Assembly (NCBI RefSeq): GCF_009730915.1
Contig: NC_052474.1
Location: forward strand, 7,103,501-7,167,500
Reading direction: 5' to 3'
Origin: Dioscorea cayenensis subsp. rotundata
Taxonomy: Eukaryota; Streptophyta; Magnoliopsida; Dioscoreales; Dioscoreaceae
Length of the DNA stretch: 64,000 nt
How positions within the stretch are numbered: position 1 is the stretch's first letter; each line of letters opens with the position of its first letter. The position numbers were made by a program, and so were the translations under genes. Shown piece by piece: positions 1 through 12,751 of the stretch. Under the pieces are notes generated by a model. The model did no database searches, was not told the DNA's origin, and saw only the letters and a program-made list of their open reading frames with translations.

Positions 1-265
1 CATTAATGGAGTCAATGGCTGAGTTATGTCTCTTTGAAGGCCCTGAAGGAGGGATAGGAACACCTCTAGGTAGCATGTTGAACGTCCTGCCAATCATATC
101 AGCGTTTCTCCGGTGAGCCTCTGGCTGAGCTCCGGTGATCGGGAAGCCGATACCTCGAAGCCGATATCCATGGCTTTGGCTGAGGAGGAGTAAGAAGAGG
201 AGGAGAAGGAGATATAAGATTGTTATGGTGTTTTTAAGAGTAGAAGATGGATGGAAAGAAGTCAT
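1..265 (-). CDS. IDL: IDA-like secreted signalling peptide precursor (3' end outside window)
   Basis: The ATG is at 265-263 on the minus strand, and 88 codons are present before the window edge. Residues 13-28 are a leucine-rich hydrophobic segment followed by SQS, a good secretory signal peptide. Residues 62-82 contain LPRGVPIPPSGPSKRHNS, the extended PIP motif of the INFLORESCENCE DEFICIENT IN ABSCISSION family. Known members are processed to a short hydroxyproline peptide that binds HAESA-type receptor kinases in the apoplast and triggers organ abscission and lateral-root emergence. The other copy suggests seven more residues before the stop, giving about 95 residues, normal for the family. 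There is no intron. A second copy (47488-47778) has three one-base insertions that hide the signal peptide. This copy has the reading frame the family predicts. Confidence 0.9.
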   Translation of the reverse strand, partial: MTSFHPSSTLKNTITILYLLLLLFLLLLSQSHGYRLRGIGFPITGAQPEAHRRNADMIGRTFNMLPRGVPIPPSGPSKRHNSAIDSIN

Positions 266-359
266 GTGATTAAGTTTTTGGGATTTGGAGGTTGCTTCTC
301 TGTTTTGCTTTGGCTTGGCTTTGGTTTCTATTATGAGGTTCTTGAAATGAGATGTATAA

Positions 360-366
360 TTATATA
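360..366 (-). promoter_or_regulatory. Probable TATA box of the IDA-like gene
   Basis: TATATAA on the minus strand lies about 95 bp upstream of the ATG at 265, a usual spacing for a plant promoter with a short leader. The same element is kept upstream of the second copy near 47872-47880. Position and sequence are the only evidence. Confidence 0.4.
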
Positions 367-1561
367 AGTGAAAAGAGTAATTGTGCATGTTTATGGGACA
401 TTAAGAAGGGTGTTGAAAATGTCAAAAGGAGTGAATGCAGGCCAATGGTTGGCTGAGGATTAAGCCTGTGAATGAATATGTACAATGAAGAGTTCATAAG
501 TTGGCAAGTGGCATAACCTTGTGCTGTTTTTATTGACAGCGTTTTCCTTTCCTTTTCTTTTCTTTTTTTTTTTTAAAAAAAAAATAATTTATTAGCTAGT
601 TTTTACGTGTTTGAATTAAATAAAAAAGACTCTTTAGATTTGTTTTATTCTTTTTGAAAATGAGTTGCATCATAATAATTTTAAACTCTTTTATCATTTT
701 TCACTTGATTAAATAAATAGACTTCAAGTTGATTTATTTTATGTTTTGAGTTTTAAATAATACATGTGGGTTATGATACTTTTAGTTTAAGTTTTTGGGG
801 TTTAATAAAGTCTCTAATTGTACACTTTATTGATGTATTAAGTGCACAACTGGTACTCGCCTAATCTGCTTTGTTTTGTCACAATCATGCTTTCAAATTA
901 AATGCTTAAAAATTAATCATCTATGTGAATTCCTCATTGAGTGAGGATAATTTCCTAGCAAGACTTTGAAAAATATTTTCACTATTTTCTTGGATCTTCT
1001 AGACTTCTAGAGTACCTTAATCAACAACCACCACACAACAACAAGAGCTTGATTTTAATAAACAAAATGTGGAACATACTTAAGGATTAATTAAAAGAAA
1101 GAAAGAATGAAAAGAAAAAAATAAATAGTATTAAATATAAAATAATGAGCATGAAGTCAAAGAGATAACATGGAACATACTTGAGAATAAGAAATCTATG
1201 CATCGCCGACGCACTGGTGTAGATGTTTGTCTACAGGCCAGGAAGCGCGGGCCGGTGATCCACCGCCCACGTGAGACAAACAAAGCATACTAACTTTGAA
1301 ATATCAATGCAAATCATTAATTTTTGGCTTAAAAATTAACAGATATTTGGCTAATAATTCATTCATTAAATTCAATAAAAGGCACATTATATAAAAATAA
1401 ATATGATTTTGTTAAACTCCAAAAGCAGAGCCAAACACATCCCAATAACACAACCTTGACTGAGATTTGTCAGAATAATAACATGTTTGTTAGAAGGTGG
1501 GAAAGAACTGCTATTTCACCATTTTCAATTGTTCTTTTTGGTCTTTGAATGAGTTCATCTT
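367..1561. other. Intergenic, AT-rich
   Basis: This is promoter-side sequence of the IDA-like gene and then the 3' side of the next minus-strand gene. It contains poly-T/poly-A runs near 559-585 and a short GC-rich patch at 1199-1275. I see no coding sequence. Confidence 0.6.
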
Positions 1562-4500
1562 TCAGTAGTATCCAGCACTCCTTAGATCTGCTTGCTGGGG
1601 TTGACTCTGGCCAGCTTCGGTTTCAGCACCGAGAAAGACGAGGCGACCTGTTCACATAGTTGGTATGAAGAATTTTGGTTATATTTCAATTGAGTCTCCG
1701 AATTCAACTGTAAAATAAGTAAATATGTTCACATTCTATGTGCAGATCTGGAAACAGGCAATACCTTGCGACATGATATAGTGTATTCTTTCGGCAATGT
1801 TTAACATGCAAGGAATGTGATCTGTGAAAATTGCACATGGATGATTGATTTATTGGTTTTTCTTTTCCTGGATTTCATAAGACTGGTGTGCCTAATGAGT
1901 GACCTTAAATTATAATATTTTGCAGCAAAATGTTCACAAACTGAACAGACATGCAGACAGTAATCAACTTTTCTATAAGCACTAACAGCAGCAAAATCTA
2001 CATCCATGGTCAGCAATCTATTTGATGGAGCAAACAATTGTGGACTGGTCAATAAAGTATTCATTTGTTTCACATGTTTTGGAAATTAAATGTGAAAAAA
2101 GAACACAGATAGAAAGCAATATGTTTCAGCATGATATCAGTACATATGTCAAGAAATCTTCCATGCAGCACGGAATCATTACGTTGACCCTCGTTCCAAA
2201 TACAGAAAAAAAAAGATATTTTTGTTTGCATAGTTTTCTTGCAAATAAAACCGTGATTACTTGTATGCTCTGATCAAAGTTTTCTGAATTCTTTAATGAC
2301 CACATAGCATGTTCAAACCAAGGTTGCAAAACAACATGCCGTTTTTGTTTAATTTGTTAAAGATCTTGAATCTGAATTAGACACAAAGCTTGAGCCTATA
2401 GGGGCCTCATTATAACTGATTATACTTCACACAAATCCTATCATCAAACTTTCTTATATCTCCCAGATTTTTATGAATTAGACATAAAAATGCAAAAAAG
2501 ACATCTTCGAGCAACATGCTAGCTTTCCATATTGAGACCTGCAAAAATACAGCTCCTCCTTACAACTCAAATCCACACAGCTTTGACATTCAATCAGGAT
2601 CTTCTATTATCCATTTTTATTTTTCAGTCCAGTGGGTTGAATAGTATCCTCTATTCATGAGCATTGTCAATTTTTCTTTTGCTTAAGATCATATTTCCAT
2701 GATGCTAACTCACTCTCTCTGAAACAAACTCATTGGGTAATGATAGTAGCTTCCCTGCAAGGCTGCAAGACCCCTTTCCTTTCAAGGAGATCTTGTGTTA
2801 TTTAATTGCATTTAGTTTTGTTTCTCGTCTTATATCCATTCACAGAAGTATTAGCTTTAGAGAAACAATATTTCAGTTAAAAATTTCCTTCGAGAAGACC
2901 AAGTGAGCAAAAATGCAAAAATCCATAACATCAACATTTTAGAATCATTGGAATATTACCTCTGGAAGCATAATAATCTATGCCTTTGTTAAAATGCTTT
3001 AATCTTATATTCTATACATTTGTGTTAAAAAATGCAACTAAGTTTAAATAAGGCAATAACTCTTAATAAACAAAGCAAAATCCTTTATCTACAACAAAAT
3101 CCTTTATCTGCAACTAAGTTTATAACACAATGGAGGGAAAGGAATTACCATCTCGCCGATATAGCTATTTCTCTTATCACGTCCTCACAAGGCCAGTAGT
3201 TGGATCACTGAACACTTTGGTTTTCAAGTTCCTTCTAAATACAAAAACAGACCTATGGTAGAGAAACATAAAAAAGCCAATCAGCTTGGATGGTAAGATT
3301 CAAATATAAATCAAATTAGAGGAAAAAATAACTAAACACAGGCAAATACTGCAAATGCATACTTTCCCCCAAAAGGTTAGTACATATAGCCTGAGGGGCT
3401 GACACATTATTCATGATATGAAATGATACACATGCCAAATAAGTTGAGAATTTCTCCATCAACAAAAAGGCATAATATAAGGATGTTTAACTATGAATCC
3501 TTTTTGATTTTTTCCTAACCACAATAAGACAGTTAAAACAATTAGCAAGCAGCTCAATTTTTCATTTTTCAACAAGGCAGAAGTTATTGACTGTCCACTT
3601 AATGAATCAAACAAATATGTTTAGGGAAGTAGCAAAGAAGCTTATATCAATGGCTTCTCATAGATAACCAAATCATTGCTAAAAAGAATTAAAGAAAGCT
3701 GCTGATAAATATAGTCATCACAAGCATCTTGAAATCTTTATAAGATTAACTTAGCAATGGCATTGCAGTCAAATTGCTAACAGAGACAGAGTGTCCAAGT
3801 AACCAATCACTGACCCTCCCATTGGTTTGGAGTTCGAAGCATAAACTAACTAGGTTTGCCTTCATCGCGAAATGTTTAGATCATATGAGAATTCCTCCAT
3901 TAAAACGCGACACATTATCATGAAAACAAATTTGCTGCTTCATGACCATATGCTGTATAGCTAACTCCATAATCTCTAATGCATAACTCATAACCTATGA
4001 CCCTCGAAACAAATGTGACTGGTGGGCCAATAAAGAAGTCCTCCGAGTCTCAACTCAAAGAATAATTTTAGAACCTGTAAACTCTAAATCCAAAGCTAGA
4101 TGTTTTGTTGCCCAAAACCTTGATAAACAAACATTGCCAAAACTCTATTACCCTATGCGTCTTGCGGTGTACTGCCACAAAGTACTTTCACACAGCTTCA
4201 AGTTCATAAAAGCTTCCTTATGGTTTCATTTCACCTATTTTGTCCTAATTTTAATAGCCCAATAAATTTTAGACTATTTAACAAACGTCACTATGGGCTT
4301 ATAAAGATATTCAACAGATATGATATACACTTCAAAACAGATAACTTTTGCGATTAATCATCAATGAAGAGACCAACAATTGTTGTTCGTAGGAAGGTGA
4401 TCACTGACCCGGGATTGACGTGCTTGAGGGCGAGGTTCCGAGCCGCTCCGATAAACGCACACGCGATGCCATTGAACGGCGCATCGCCCGCATATTCCTG

Positions 4501-4643
4501 GGCTGCTCATTGTCCAATGGTCTGCGATTATTCCTGATTCCTCCAGTGCCCAGCGCGAGAACAGCACGACAGAGCGGCCGCTCTTCAAATGCTTCTGCAC
4601 CGGCTTTTGGCCCACCTTCCTACCATCACCGCCTTCCCAAAAC
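1562..4643 (-). CDS. Unidentified multi-exon gene, copy 1 (cut by gap)
   Basis: Three exon-like blocks fit GT-AG rules on the minus strand. The last exon is 1562-1647, the one before it is 1765-1821, and an internal one is 3149-3234. The last two join in frame here and end in ETEAGQSQPQQADLRSAGYY and a stop. The internal exon is broken by indels in this copy but open in copy 2, where it reads KELETKVFSDPTTGLVRRIR and so on. GC-rich coding-like sequence at 4361-4615 probably belongs to an upstream exon and runs into the gap. I do not recognise the product. Exon structure is inferred from splice consensus and conserved phase, not from transcripts. Confidence 0.35.
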
Positions 4644-5643
4644 NNNNNNNNNNNNNNNNNNNNNNNNNNNNNNNNNNNNNNNNNNNNNNNNNNNNNNNNN
4701 NNNNNNNNNNNNNNNNNNNNNNNNNNNNNNNNNNNNNNNNNNNNNNNNNNNNNNNNNNNNNNNNNNNNNNNNNNNNNNNNNNNNNNNNNNNNNNNNNNNN
4801 NNNNNNNNNNNNNNNNNNNNNNNNNNNNNNNNNNNNNNNNNNNNNNNNNNNNNNNNNNNNNNNNNNNNNNNNNNNNNNNNNNNNNNNNNNNNNNNNNNNN
4901 NNNNNNNNNNNNNNNNNNNNNNNNNNNNNNNNNNNNNNNNNNNNNNNNNNNNNNNNNNNNNNNNNNNNNNNNNNNNNNNNNNNNNNNNNNNNNNNNNNNN
5001 NNNNNNNNNNNNNNNNNNNNNNNNNNNNNNNNNNNNNNNNNNNNNNNNNNNNNNNNNNNNNNNNNNNNNNNNNNNNNNNNNNNNNNNNNNNNNNNNNNNN
5101 NNNNNNNNNNNNNNNNNNNNNNNNNNNNNNNNNNNNNNNNNNNNNNNNNNNNNNNNNNNNNNNNNNNNNNNNNNNNNNNNNNNNNNNNNNNNNNNNNNNN
5201 NNNNNNNNNNNNNNNNNNNNNNNNNNNNNNNNNNNNNNNNNNNNNNNNNNNNNNNNNNNNNNNNNNNNNNNNNNNNNNNNNNNNNNNNNNNNNNNNNNNN
5301 NNNNNNNNNNNNNNNNNNNNNNNNNNNNNNNNNNNNNNNNNNNNNNNNNNNNNNNNNNNNNNNNNNNNNNNNNNNNNNNNNNNNNNNNNNNNNNNNNNNN
5401 NNNNNNNNNNNNNNNNNNNNNNNNNNNNNNNNNNNNNNNNNNNNNNNNNNNNNNNNNNNNNNNNNNNNNNNNNNNNNNNNNNNNNNNNNNNNNNNNNNNN
5501 NNNNNNNNNNNNNNNNNNNNNNNNNNNNNNNNNNNNNNNNNNNNNNNNNNNNNNNNNNNNNNNNNNNNNNNNNNNNNNNNNNNNNNNNNNNNNNNNNNNN
5601 NNNNNNNNNNNNNNNNNNNNNNNNNNNNNNNNNNNNNNNNNNN
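4644..5643. other. Assembly gap, exactly 1000 N
   Basis: The run is exactly 1000 N, which is a placeholder length. Distance and order across it are not known. Any open frame spanning it is meaningless. Confidence 1.
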
Positions 5644-6148
5644 CATGGGAGGTATTTAACAGTGACTGATTTCTACCATATGTTTTCGAGGAGTTTTACG
5701 TTCAGCTGTGCTATTTTGTGCAGAAATAAGCGCAAGCTTGGGGATAGTGATGATTATTCTGTTTACTGCAAGGCCATGGATGGTGTCCAAGTTGTTAATG
5801 GCCTGGAGTGCAAGATGTCTTACAATTCCTCTGAGGTATTCAGGGGTTCCAGATTTTGAAATCTTTATATTGTGTTAAAACCACTTGTCTCTATGCATGC
5901 AATTTATTTATTTCTATATTATTCTTGCTGTACTTTTGTATATTGCATGACTATAATGTATATGCATTACAGGTACGTTATGTTCTTGACACAGAGATCT
6001 CTTTGTCCGTGTTTCGAAAGAAAAAGAAGATTATCTGATGTCGGCAGGCATCATGTCCCTGGTCAGGCACAATATTTAAACAAGAATGACTATTGAGGAT
6101 GCAGCGTTACCATCACAAGTTTTTAACATGACTTTTTCCAAAGACAAG
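5644..6148 (+). pseudogene. Unidentified coding-like fragment at contig start
   Basis: From the first base after the gap one frame is open to 5834 (ending in AMDGVQVVNGLECKMSYNSS then a GT donor). A possible second exon begins after the AG at about 5972 and reads VRYVLDTEISLSVFRKKKK. It then hits stops unless one or two indels are allowed; further on, EDAALPSQVFNMTFSKDK precedes a GT at about 6148. Composition looks like real exons, but I cannot name the family, and the 5' end is lost in the gap. It could be a live gene with sequencing indels or a decayed one. Confidence 0.35.
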
Positions 6149-7998
6149 GTAAATTTGCTCTCTTGTCATTTATTTGGTTTACAATTAACGGAATTTTTGG
6201 CCATGTGCCAATTACTAATAAGCTGCCTTGTATGGATACTTACATCTGGTTAGGATTCACATCTGACTGTTGATCATGAGACCAATGGATATGAGTGGAT
6301 AATTTAATAACTGGGTTATCATTCGAAGAAGACATGATAGGCTGATTTTTCAATTAATAGTTTTCAATTTTACGGCATATGTAAATACATAATCACTGTC
6401 ACTCCCCTATTCCAAAACCAAGAGGGCGGGAGCACCACTCTCACATCTCAGCTTTCTCTGTACAGGAGCACTTTATGAAATATAACCACAGGCTAACTGC
6501 CAGTACTGGTTAAAATTTCTAACAAAGGGCTCTTTCTGTCTCTTTAATAACTACAATGTAACGAGAGGCATGTGTGTCATGAATGGTTAACTATAACATT
6601 CTTAGTATTATTATGGCTAAAGTTGGGGCTAATTGGTTCTTTGAAGTGACTCCATGTGCAACTTTAGACCTTGGACATGAAAGATAATGTCTCAATTCAA
6701 TTATTTCACGGAAAAGGAAGCCTTCATGTGGAAAAACTTGAACCCTAATGCTTTCCTTGCCTTGAAGGCTTAAATCATCATTTAATCCACCCACTGTTCT
6801 TTCTCTGACACGCCTGAAGAAAATGCTCCAATAAATTTCCTTTTTCTTGGTTGTATTTAAATAGAATCTGGAACAACTTTCACTGTATTAATCTTAGCCT
6901 TGGTTGTATTTTAAAAATTTCTGCATTTACTAAGTTTCTTTGCAAATATTCTCTTATGGTAAAACCAATCTTTAGGAGATTCATGTCATGTACACTTTTA
7001 GATAGCATGACAAAATCGAGATATTATTGGATCTTTGTTAAATAAATGCTCCCTATGAATGGAGTTGCGTGAAAACTCACCTCTTTGTTTGCCATATAGC
7101 TATTGAACCGCCAAACTGGCAAAGCATAATTCCATCACTTCACGTTCAGTCTTTGCATCCTGATTTGGATTTTATTTCATCCTAATCTAATATTATCATT
7201 AAAATACTATGAAACCTGGTTTGTGAGTTATCTCTTGACCCAGTTTTCTTGTATAATTTCTATATCTTCAATTGCATATTAATGAGATTAAGATTGTTGC
7301 TGTCGGTTGCTCGCCTCTGTTATTGTTCTTTTGACAAGGGGCTAAACTCTGATATGTGGCTAATTTATCAAGGCAGTGTAGATGCGATGACCCGAGGATG
7401 CTATTGTGACTCCGATCGATCAATCGTTTTGAGAGCTCGTTCTCCGTTTGGAGGGCCCTCCCATTTGTTTTGCGAAGCAAATACAGTTCTTTCAGTCCAC
7501 CTCTCTTTGACATGTTAGCAGCTTGCAGTTTCAATAGTTTTCAATAGAACATATATATACTCAACATCAGGCCAGAGTCTTGTTGATCTTCTGTCATAGA
7601 TGATGTATATATATATATATATAATGAAGAACTTGTGGTCTTAATCTCATTATATTTCAATTGTGCCGTTGTTTTACTTATAAGGATGTTGGGAAATTAA
7701 TGAACTTTTTCAGTTTAATCTTCATTTTCATATTTTCTGATGTCTGAGTTGATATATAATTAATGAATGCAGATCTGTGTGTGAACATGACAACAATGAT
7801 ACTACTTCAATACCAGATTTTTATTTCTATTAAAATTATTATTATTATTATTTTCATTCAACAACACCACACTGAGTTCAGATCATAATGATCATCCCTT
7901 CCAAACATCACATAAAAGGAAATAAACATCAAATTAAAGGTTCAAGCCCTAAACATTATTTAAGTTGGAGCTGTCTCACTCAATTTCCTCCAGCTTTT
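6149..7998. other. Intergenic, no recognised gene
   Basis: This is AT-rich sequence with a TA microsatellite near 7604-7622 and a GC-richer patch at 7300-7510. That patch has short open frames on both strands but nothing I recognise. Confidence 0.5.
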
Positions 7999-8397
7999 TC
8001 ACTTCTTCTTGGCTGATGATTTTCCACCCTTAGCCTGCTTGCACCCACCATCATTAGTAATCAGAGTTAGCAGGGAAAATAAATAAATTAATTAAAAAAA
8101 ACATTTATTTTGAAATTACTTATTATTATTATTATAATTTGAGGGAGGTGAGTAATTAAGTAAATCTTGATCTCTTTATTTTATAAAAAAAAAAAAATAT
8201 TTGAATTTATTTTGAATTTTCAAGAATTTAAACACTCCCTACAAATAAAATAAAATAAAATAAACCTTCTTAGATTCAGAAGCCTTGGATTCAGTCTTCT
8301 TGGGAGCCTGCTTAGATGCTGAAGGGGCCTTAACATCAGCTCCCTTGGTACTACTATCAGAGATCCCAACTGGTCTAGTGGCCTTCATTGATGCCAT
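7999..8397 (-). CDS. Small lysine-rich conserved plant protein
   Basis: Two exons are on the minus strand. Exon 1 is 8397-8266, starting MASMKATRPVGISDSS and ending at a GT after SESKK. Exon 2 is about 8034-7999, coding KGGKSSAKKK with a TGA at 8001-7999. The joined product is about 55 residues, rich in Lys, Ala and Ser, with no hydrophobic segment. The acceptor of exon 2 is ambiguous by one codon (CAG or the next AG). Similar short basic MASMKA-type proteins of unknown function occur in many plants; the match is from memory of the N-terminal pattern, so the family name is uncertain. The upstream ATG at 8433 is less likely because the family pattern starts at 8397. Confidence 0.6.
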
Positions 8398-9384
8398 CTC
8401 TCTAAACAAAAGAGCTTTTAAATAAAGTTTCAAGTTCTTGTGCTTTACTTGCTTTGATGAATTTCATTATGCATGCATTTAGTATTTATAGCACTAGAAA
8501 TGCATACAAATCCCCATTGCAATCATGAGAATCAGAACCTAATCAAATTGCCAAAAAAGAGATCGAATATAATATATAGTTTCCATAGCATTAGATGCTT
8601 AATTATTTTCATGCCTTCATTTTTTTCCAAATGGAATATGGTTTGTGGTGTATTATTATGGAGTATATACTTTTTATTTTTTCCATATGTCAACAATTCC
8701 ACTCATGAAAAAGACTATTAGAGATAATATAAAAATTCATATTAACTGGATTTAATTAATCACAGAACCTGAATTATTATTGGGATCACTAATGTCAATA
8801 TCCCTTTGTTATGGTGCAAATAATATTATCAACTTGTAAAAATTATATTACCTTTAATATGATATTATAAAAAAAAAAATTAGATTAGATTTGATTTAGA
8901 TTGATTAGAGTCTTTGTAAAATCAGGGTGAAACACATGTGCCATGTGAAAACACTAAAAGGGACAGAGGAATCAGGAGAATATCATCTCAATTTTATAAA
9001 TTGAATGCTAATAATTATTTATTTTATTTTTTTTGTGTGTTTGTATATATAAACATCTACAATATTCCAATAGTAAAGTTAGTCTCATAAAATTTGGCGG
9101 TCATATAAGCCATAAAAAATTGAGACTATAATATATATATATATATATAAATTAAGATTATCATAGGGAGACTATAAGAGAAAAATTATCTTTACAAGAA
9201 GAGTTGGTATTTTATTTCTCTCAATTCAAAAATTGAGAGTTAGAATATCGGGTTTCTTCATATTTTTTAAAAATAGTTTTTTGTTCTTTAATTGAGGTTA
9301 GAAGCCTCCTTATTTTTATTTTTTAAAAATTAGGAGCCTCTTAATTATAACAAAGGTAATTTTGTTTTTTTAAAAGCTGTGGTC
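8398..9384. other. Intergenic, AT-rich
   Basis: This is promoter side of the small basic protein and low-complexity AT sequence with a TA run near 9131-9149. No gene is seen. Confidence 0.6.
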
Positions 9385-10322
9385 AGAACTTGGTAAAAAA
9401 GTGGAAATTGCCAAAACCCTTTAAGTTTGTAAAATTGCCAAAAAAACACCCCGTTAGTTTTTGCAATCCCCAAAAACCCCTCCTTTTTAAAGTCTATGTT
9501 TTTCAAACCCCAAACCCCAGTAACGGATGTGAACGGAGTGAGTTTCAAAATTTTTGGACTGAAAAATGCCCTTGCATGGGGAGTCGTGGGATGCAGCCAT
9601 CTCATGCATTTGAGAGGAAGTGGGGGTTTTCCGTGAGGGTAACCCGAGAGACCAATTTATTGGAGCCGCTTTAATTGCTTTTTCTCAACTCACGTCTTGC
9701 TTTTTCCATTTCAAGTCGTCTCCGAAGTTGTCTCTACCGTGAAGCCTCTCGTAATTGCCATTTTCATCGCCTTTTTCCCTTTCCACCCGGGTATCTCGAG
9801 GGAGAAGTCCCCCTGCGCAACTAGTTGGCATTTCATCGAGTTTTGCAATCTAAGGTATTGAGTATGGTTTTATGTTAACCTGCTCATTCAAAGAAAGATT
9901 TTTTTCGGTTTTGTTTTTGTGCTCCTGCTTTTTGTTGGAAGATATCGAAAGTCTGCAGGGGATTTCTACTGGGGTTTTGTTAGTCTGCAGGGAGATTTCT
10001 CGGCTAGGGTTTTTGTTTTGTTTTGCATTTTTCAGATGTATACACTATCGAAATAGTTTTTTCGATTGTTATGATTTGTGTAATATTTATAATGTACATT
10101 TCCGCTTCGTTTGATATGGTTGCGCTTTACAAATGAGGTTGACGTTTAAGAAATGAGATGTTACAGTTTAACATTTGTTGTCTGCTCAAGTATTCTCGCC
10201 TCTGCTTAACAAAATGGGTCTCTGCTTTAACATTTTATATCTCTCGTTTAATAACCGAGAGTTTACCGTTTAAAACCTTATATTTCCGCTTAAACTTTTG
10301 TCAATACTGCAGGCTTGTGATT

Positions 10323-11124
10323 ATGGCGGTCAACCTAGTTAATGGGCGTTGCTATTTGACACCCGGCCAGGAGACCTTAGTCGAATTGAAAGTTAACATG
10401 ACCCCTCGACATCGGGAGATTATTCGAAGGACACCGTTTGCTGCGTCATCGAGCTGGAAGCCATATACCAAGAGAGGGCCCTTCTTGATTCTTCTTTTGC
10501 GAAAGGTACGATGGTCGCACCAATAAATTCGGGGATCGGGGAAAGCTCGCCGAGTTTCGGACCTCAAGATGTGGCCCTCGTTCTTGGTCTCGCTGCTTGC
10601 GATGGCGACGCAGCTGGTCTTTCGGAAGAAGAAAACCGGTCGCCGCTCGAAGGTCGGTGATCTATCAAAGACCCTACGAGAGCACAGAGACTCCATCAAG
10701 AGCACTGGTGCAACTTGTTCGACAGAAGGGAGAAGAAGATAATTTTGTCAAACTCCCGATGGTGTACTCATGGGGACGATCCTCTTCCCAAATACATCAT
10801 GCTCGGGTTCGAACCGGATCGCTGATTACGCCGATGATCTACCAGCCCATGGGCGACTACGCATGGGCGCAGAGCGACGCACAGCTGGCTTATGGAGGAT
10901 ATTCCACAAGCTGCGCCTGAGTGCAAGATAGATCGCGTCGGGAAGAAGACCAAACTGTGGTACATTAAGGGTTGCTCGGTCGCCTTAACGCCCGGTTTTA
11001 CGAGATGACCGGAACGGGAAGAAAGTCCGCTTTCAAGAAGATCCCAAGGATGTCGCTACGGTGAAAGTACTTACCGAAGCAAGCGACCGGAGAAACGAGC
11101 TTGTCATCGCTCGATGGAAAAGAG
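10323..11124 (+). pseudogene. DUF1985 / plant mobile domain-like part of a transposon ULP1 gene
   Basis: A start ATG at 10323 opens MAVNLVNGRCYLTPGQETLV. Further on, in shifting frames, come motifs usual for the N-terminal domain of transposon ULP1 proteins: a YDGRTNKF-like stretch, SFGPQDVALVLGL, and WYIKGCSVAL. At least three one-base frame changes are needed between 10450 and 11050, so no single open frame covers it. The block ends at a GT donor after 11124 and is followed by a GTTTAA-rich spacer. Its role in the mobile element is unknown. Family assignment rests on these motifs and on the ULP1-like part downstream. Confidence 0.55.
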
Positions 11125-11339
11125 GTAATAAATCATGGACAATGTTTAACATAAGTCTTTAATGTTTAAACATTTTATTTAGCGCTTAACTTTAGTATTT
11201 ACCGCTTTAACTCTTATTCATACTGGGTTTAAATATTTTTGTTCTCCGCTTAATTATATTCTATAACGTTTAAATATAGTTTTTATAGTTTAAAATGAAT
11301 GATCTCGCTGAAATTGTTTGGTTTACATATGTTAGTTTC

Positions 11340-12546
11340 CTGAGCTGGTTCCTGTGAATCTTTGAAGAAGAAATATTTGTTGGCGCCCTAACCGACGGAT
11401 GGATGCCATGCTCCGAACCACTTGCTCAAGGCGAGGATGAGAGGCGACTCTCATCGCGCTGGCCGCTCGGGCCTTCTCCTACTTCCAGCCCCACCACGCC
11501 GCACGCATTCCTCGGCCGAGAAGCCCTCCCCTACGAGATGCAGTAACAACCCCTACCACGACAACGACGGTCCCCGACCATGGCGCCTCCCGACCGTGGC
11601 GTTCCCACCGGTAACATTAGGCGAAGATGTCACCGCAAGCTCTTACGCAGTACGCCGATATTGACGATCGAAGTTTCCTCGACTCGTCAGTGGTGGGAGT
11701 CGGAAGGGACGTTTCACAAACCCGGCACGCGCCATCCCTCGAAGAACCGAAGCACCCGGACGAACGAGGCGTCGGAATTTCGACGACTGACGCATCATCA
11801 TCGGAAGGTCATTCCAAAGGCGGCCACATTCGAAGAGACTTGCGAAAAGAGGAGAACAATATCGCTTCGTCTCCACCGCCGTACGACGATGAAACAATAG
11901 CAACACCATCGGGCGATCGATGTCTTATCGAGTCTCGCCGCTGATGACATGGCTGACGACTGGAGGACATCGTAGATGATGCGTGGCTCGTCATGCGTTG
12001 AGAAGGTCGTTGACTCTCTTCTCGATGAAATCGCCGACCCGGTGGAACGCTCGCCGAGATGCTGCGATCAAAGATGGACACAATCCCCGAAGGTCGAGAA
12101 CAAGTTAAGGGTGTGTCTCCCAATCGATGTCATTGTCGTGCCACGGTTGAGAAGATCGTCGAATCCTGTCGCTGGCCGTGGCCGACAAGATCAGCAGCCC
12201 AAGCGAGACACAATCCCACCACAACAAGAACCATGTAAGGAAGTGTCTGCGGTTGATGCTGTCGCTGTCGTCCCCGCATCGAAGCCAGACACAATCCCAC
12301 AACAAGAACAACAATGTAAGGGATGTGTCTGCAGTTGATCTGTCGCCATCGCCCCCGCATCGAAGGAAGATGCGTGAAGACCCCGACCGAGCAACTAGAG
12401 AGATGATCAAGGCCAATCGAAAAATTGGACCGGGATCGGCTCGGAAAGCTTTTTATTCGAAGAAGAAGAAATGGGTTGGCCTCGAGTCGTCTTTAATCAA
12501 CACGAGCGAGTTGATGAGGATCTTCCTCAACCTGCCTACTGGATCG
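11340..12546 (+). pseudogene. Low-complexity linker region of the ULP1-like transposon gene
   Basis: This is a GC-rich stretch between two GTTTAA-rich spacers, ending at a GT donor after 12546. All frames are interrupted, but the residue mix (Pro, Ser, Asp, Arg) and a pair of direct repeats at 12207-12365 suit the acidic, repetitive linker that joins DUF1985 and protease domains in such proteins. No domain is recognised. Confidence 0.4.
12207..12365 (+). repeat. Two-copy direct repeat, 81 and 78 bp
   Basis: Units start GACACAATCCCA at 12207 and 12288 and both end in CCCGCATCGAAG. They code a repeated DTIPPQQE...VSAVD-type segment. A weaker third relative may precede them at about 12075. Confidence 0.75.
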
Positions 12547-12751
12547 GTAAGTGTAACGCTTTTATGATATTGTTTAAAGAGTTTCTTATAGTGTTTAACT
12601 ATTACCCTAATAGTGTTTAATACAATTATGTTATCATTTAAGTTTTCGCCTTTACCGTTTAATTATATATAATATCATGTAACAATTGATAATATCATTT
12701 TAAATATTTACAATATGGTCTTCTAATATCCATTATCGTTTAACCTCACAG

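Larger units (their letters stand above)
1..4643. repeat. Large direct duplication, copy 1 (contig end)
   Basis: This whole contig end is repeated, same orientation, at 47511-52161. The two copies align from the first base of the window to the last base before the N run. Most differences are one-base gains or losses in homopolymers; substitutions are few in the first 3 kb. Mismatches become denser after about 4000, close to the gap, as expected of a thinly covered contig end. The true left boundary lies outside the window. Confidence 0.95.

Noticed and set aside
1199..1275. GC-rich patch as another SINE copy
   Set aside because: Only about 12 bases (CACGTGAG region) agree with the SINE family and no B box is present.
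4420..5859. Long open frames across 4644-5643 and 53519-54518
   Set aside because: They consist almost wholly of N translated as X; the flanking residues do not form one protein.
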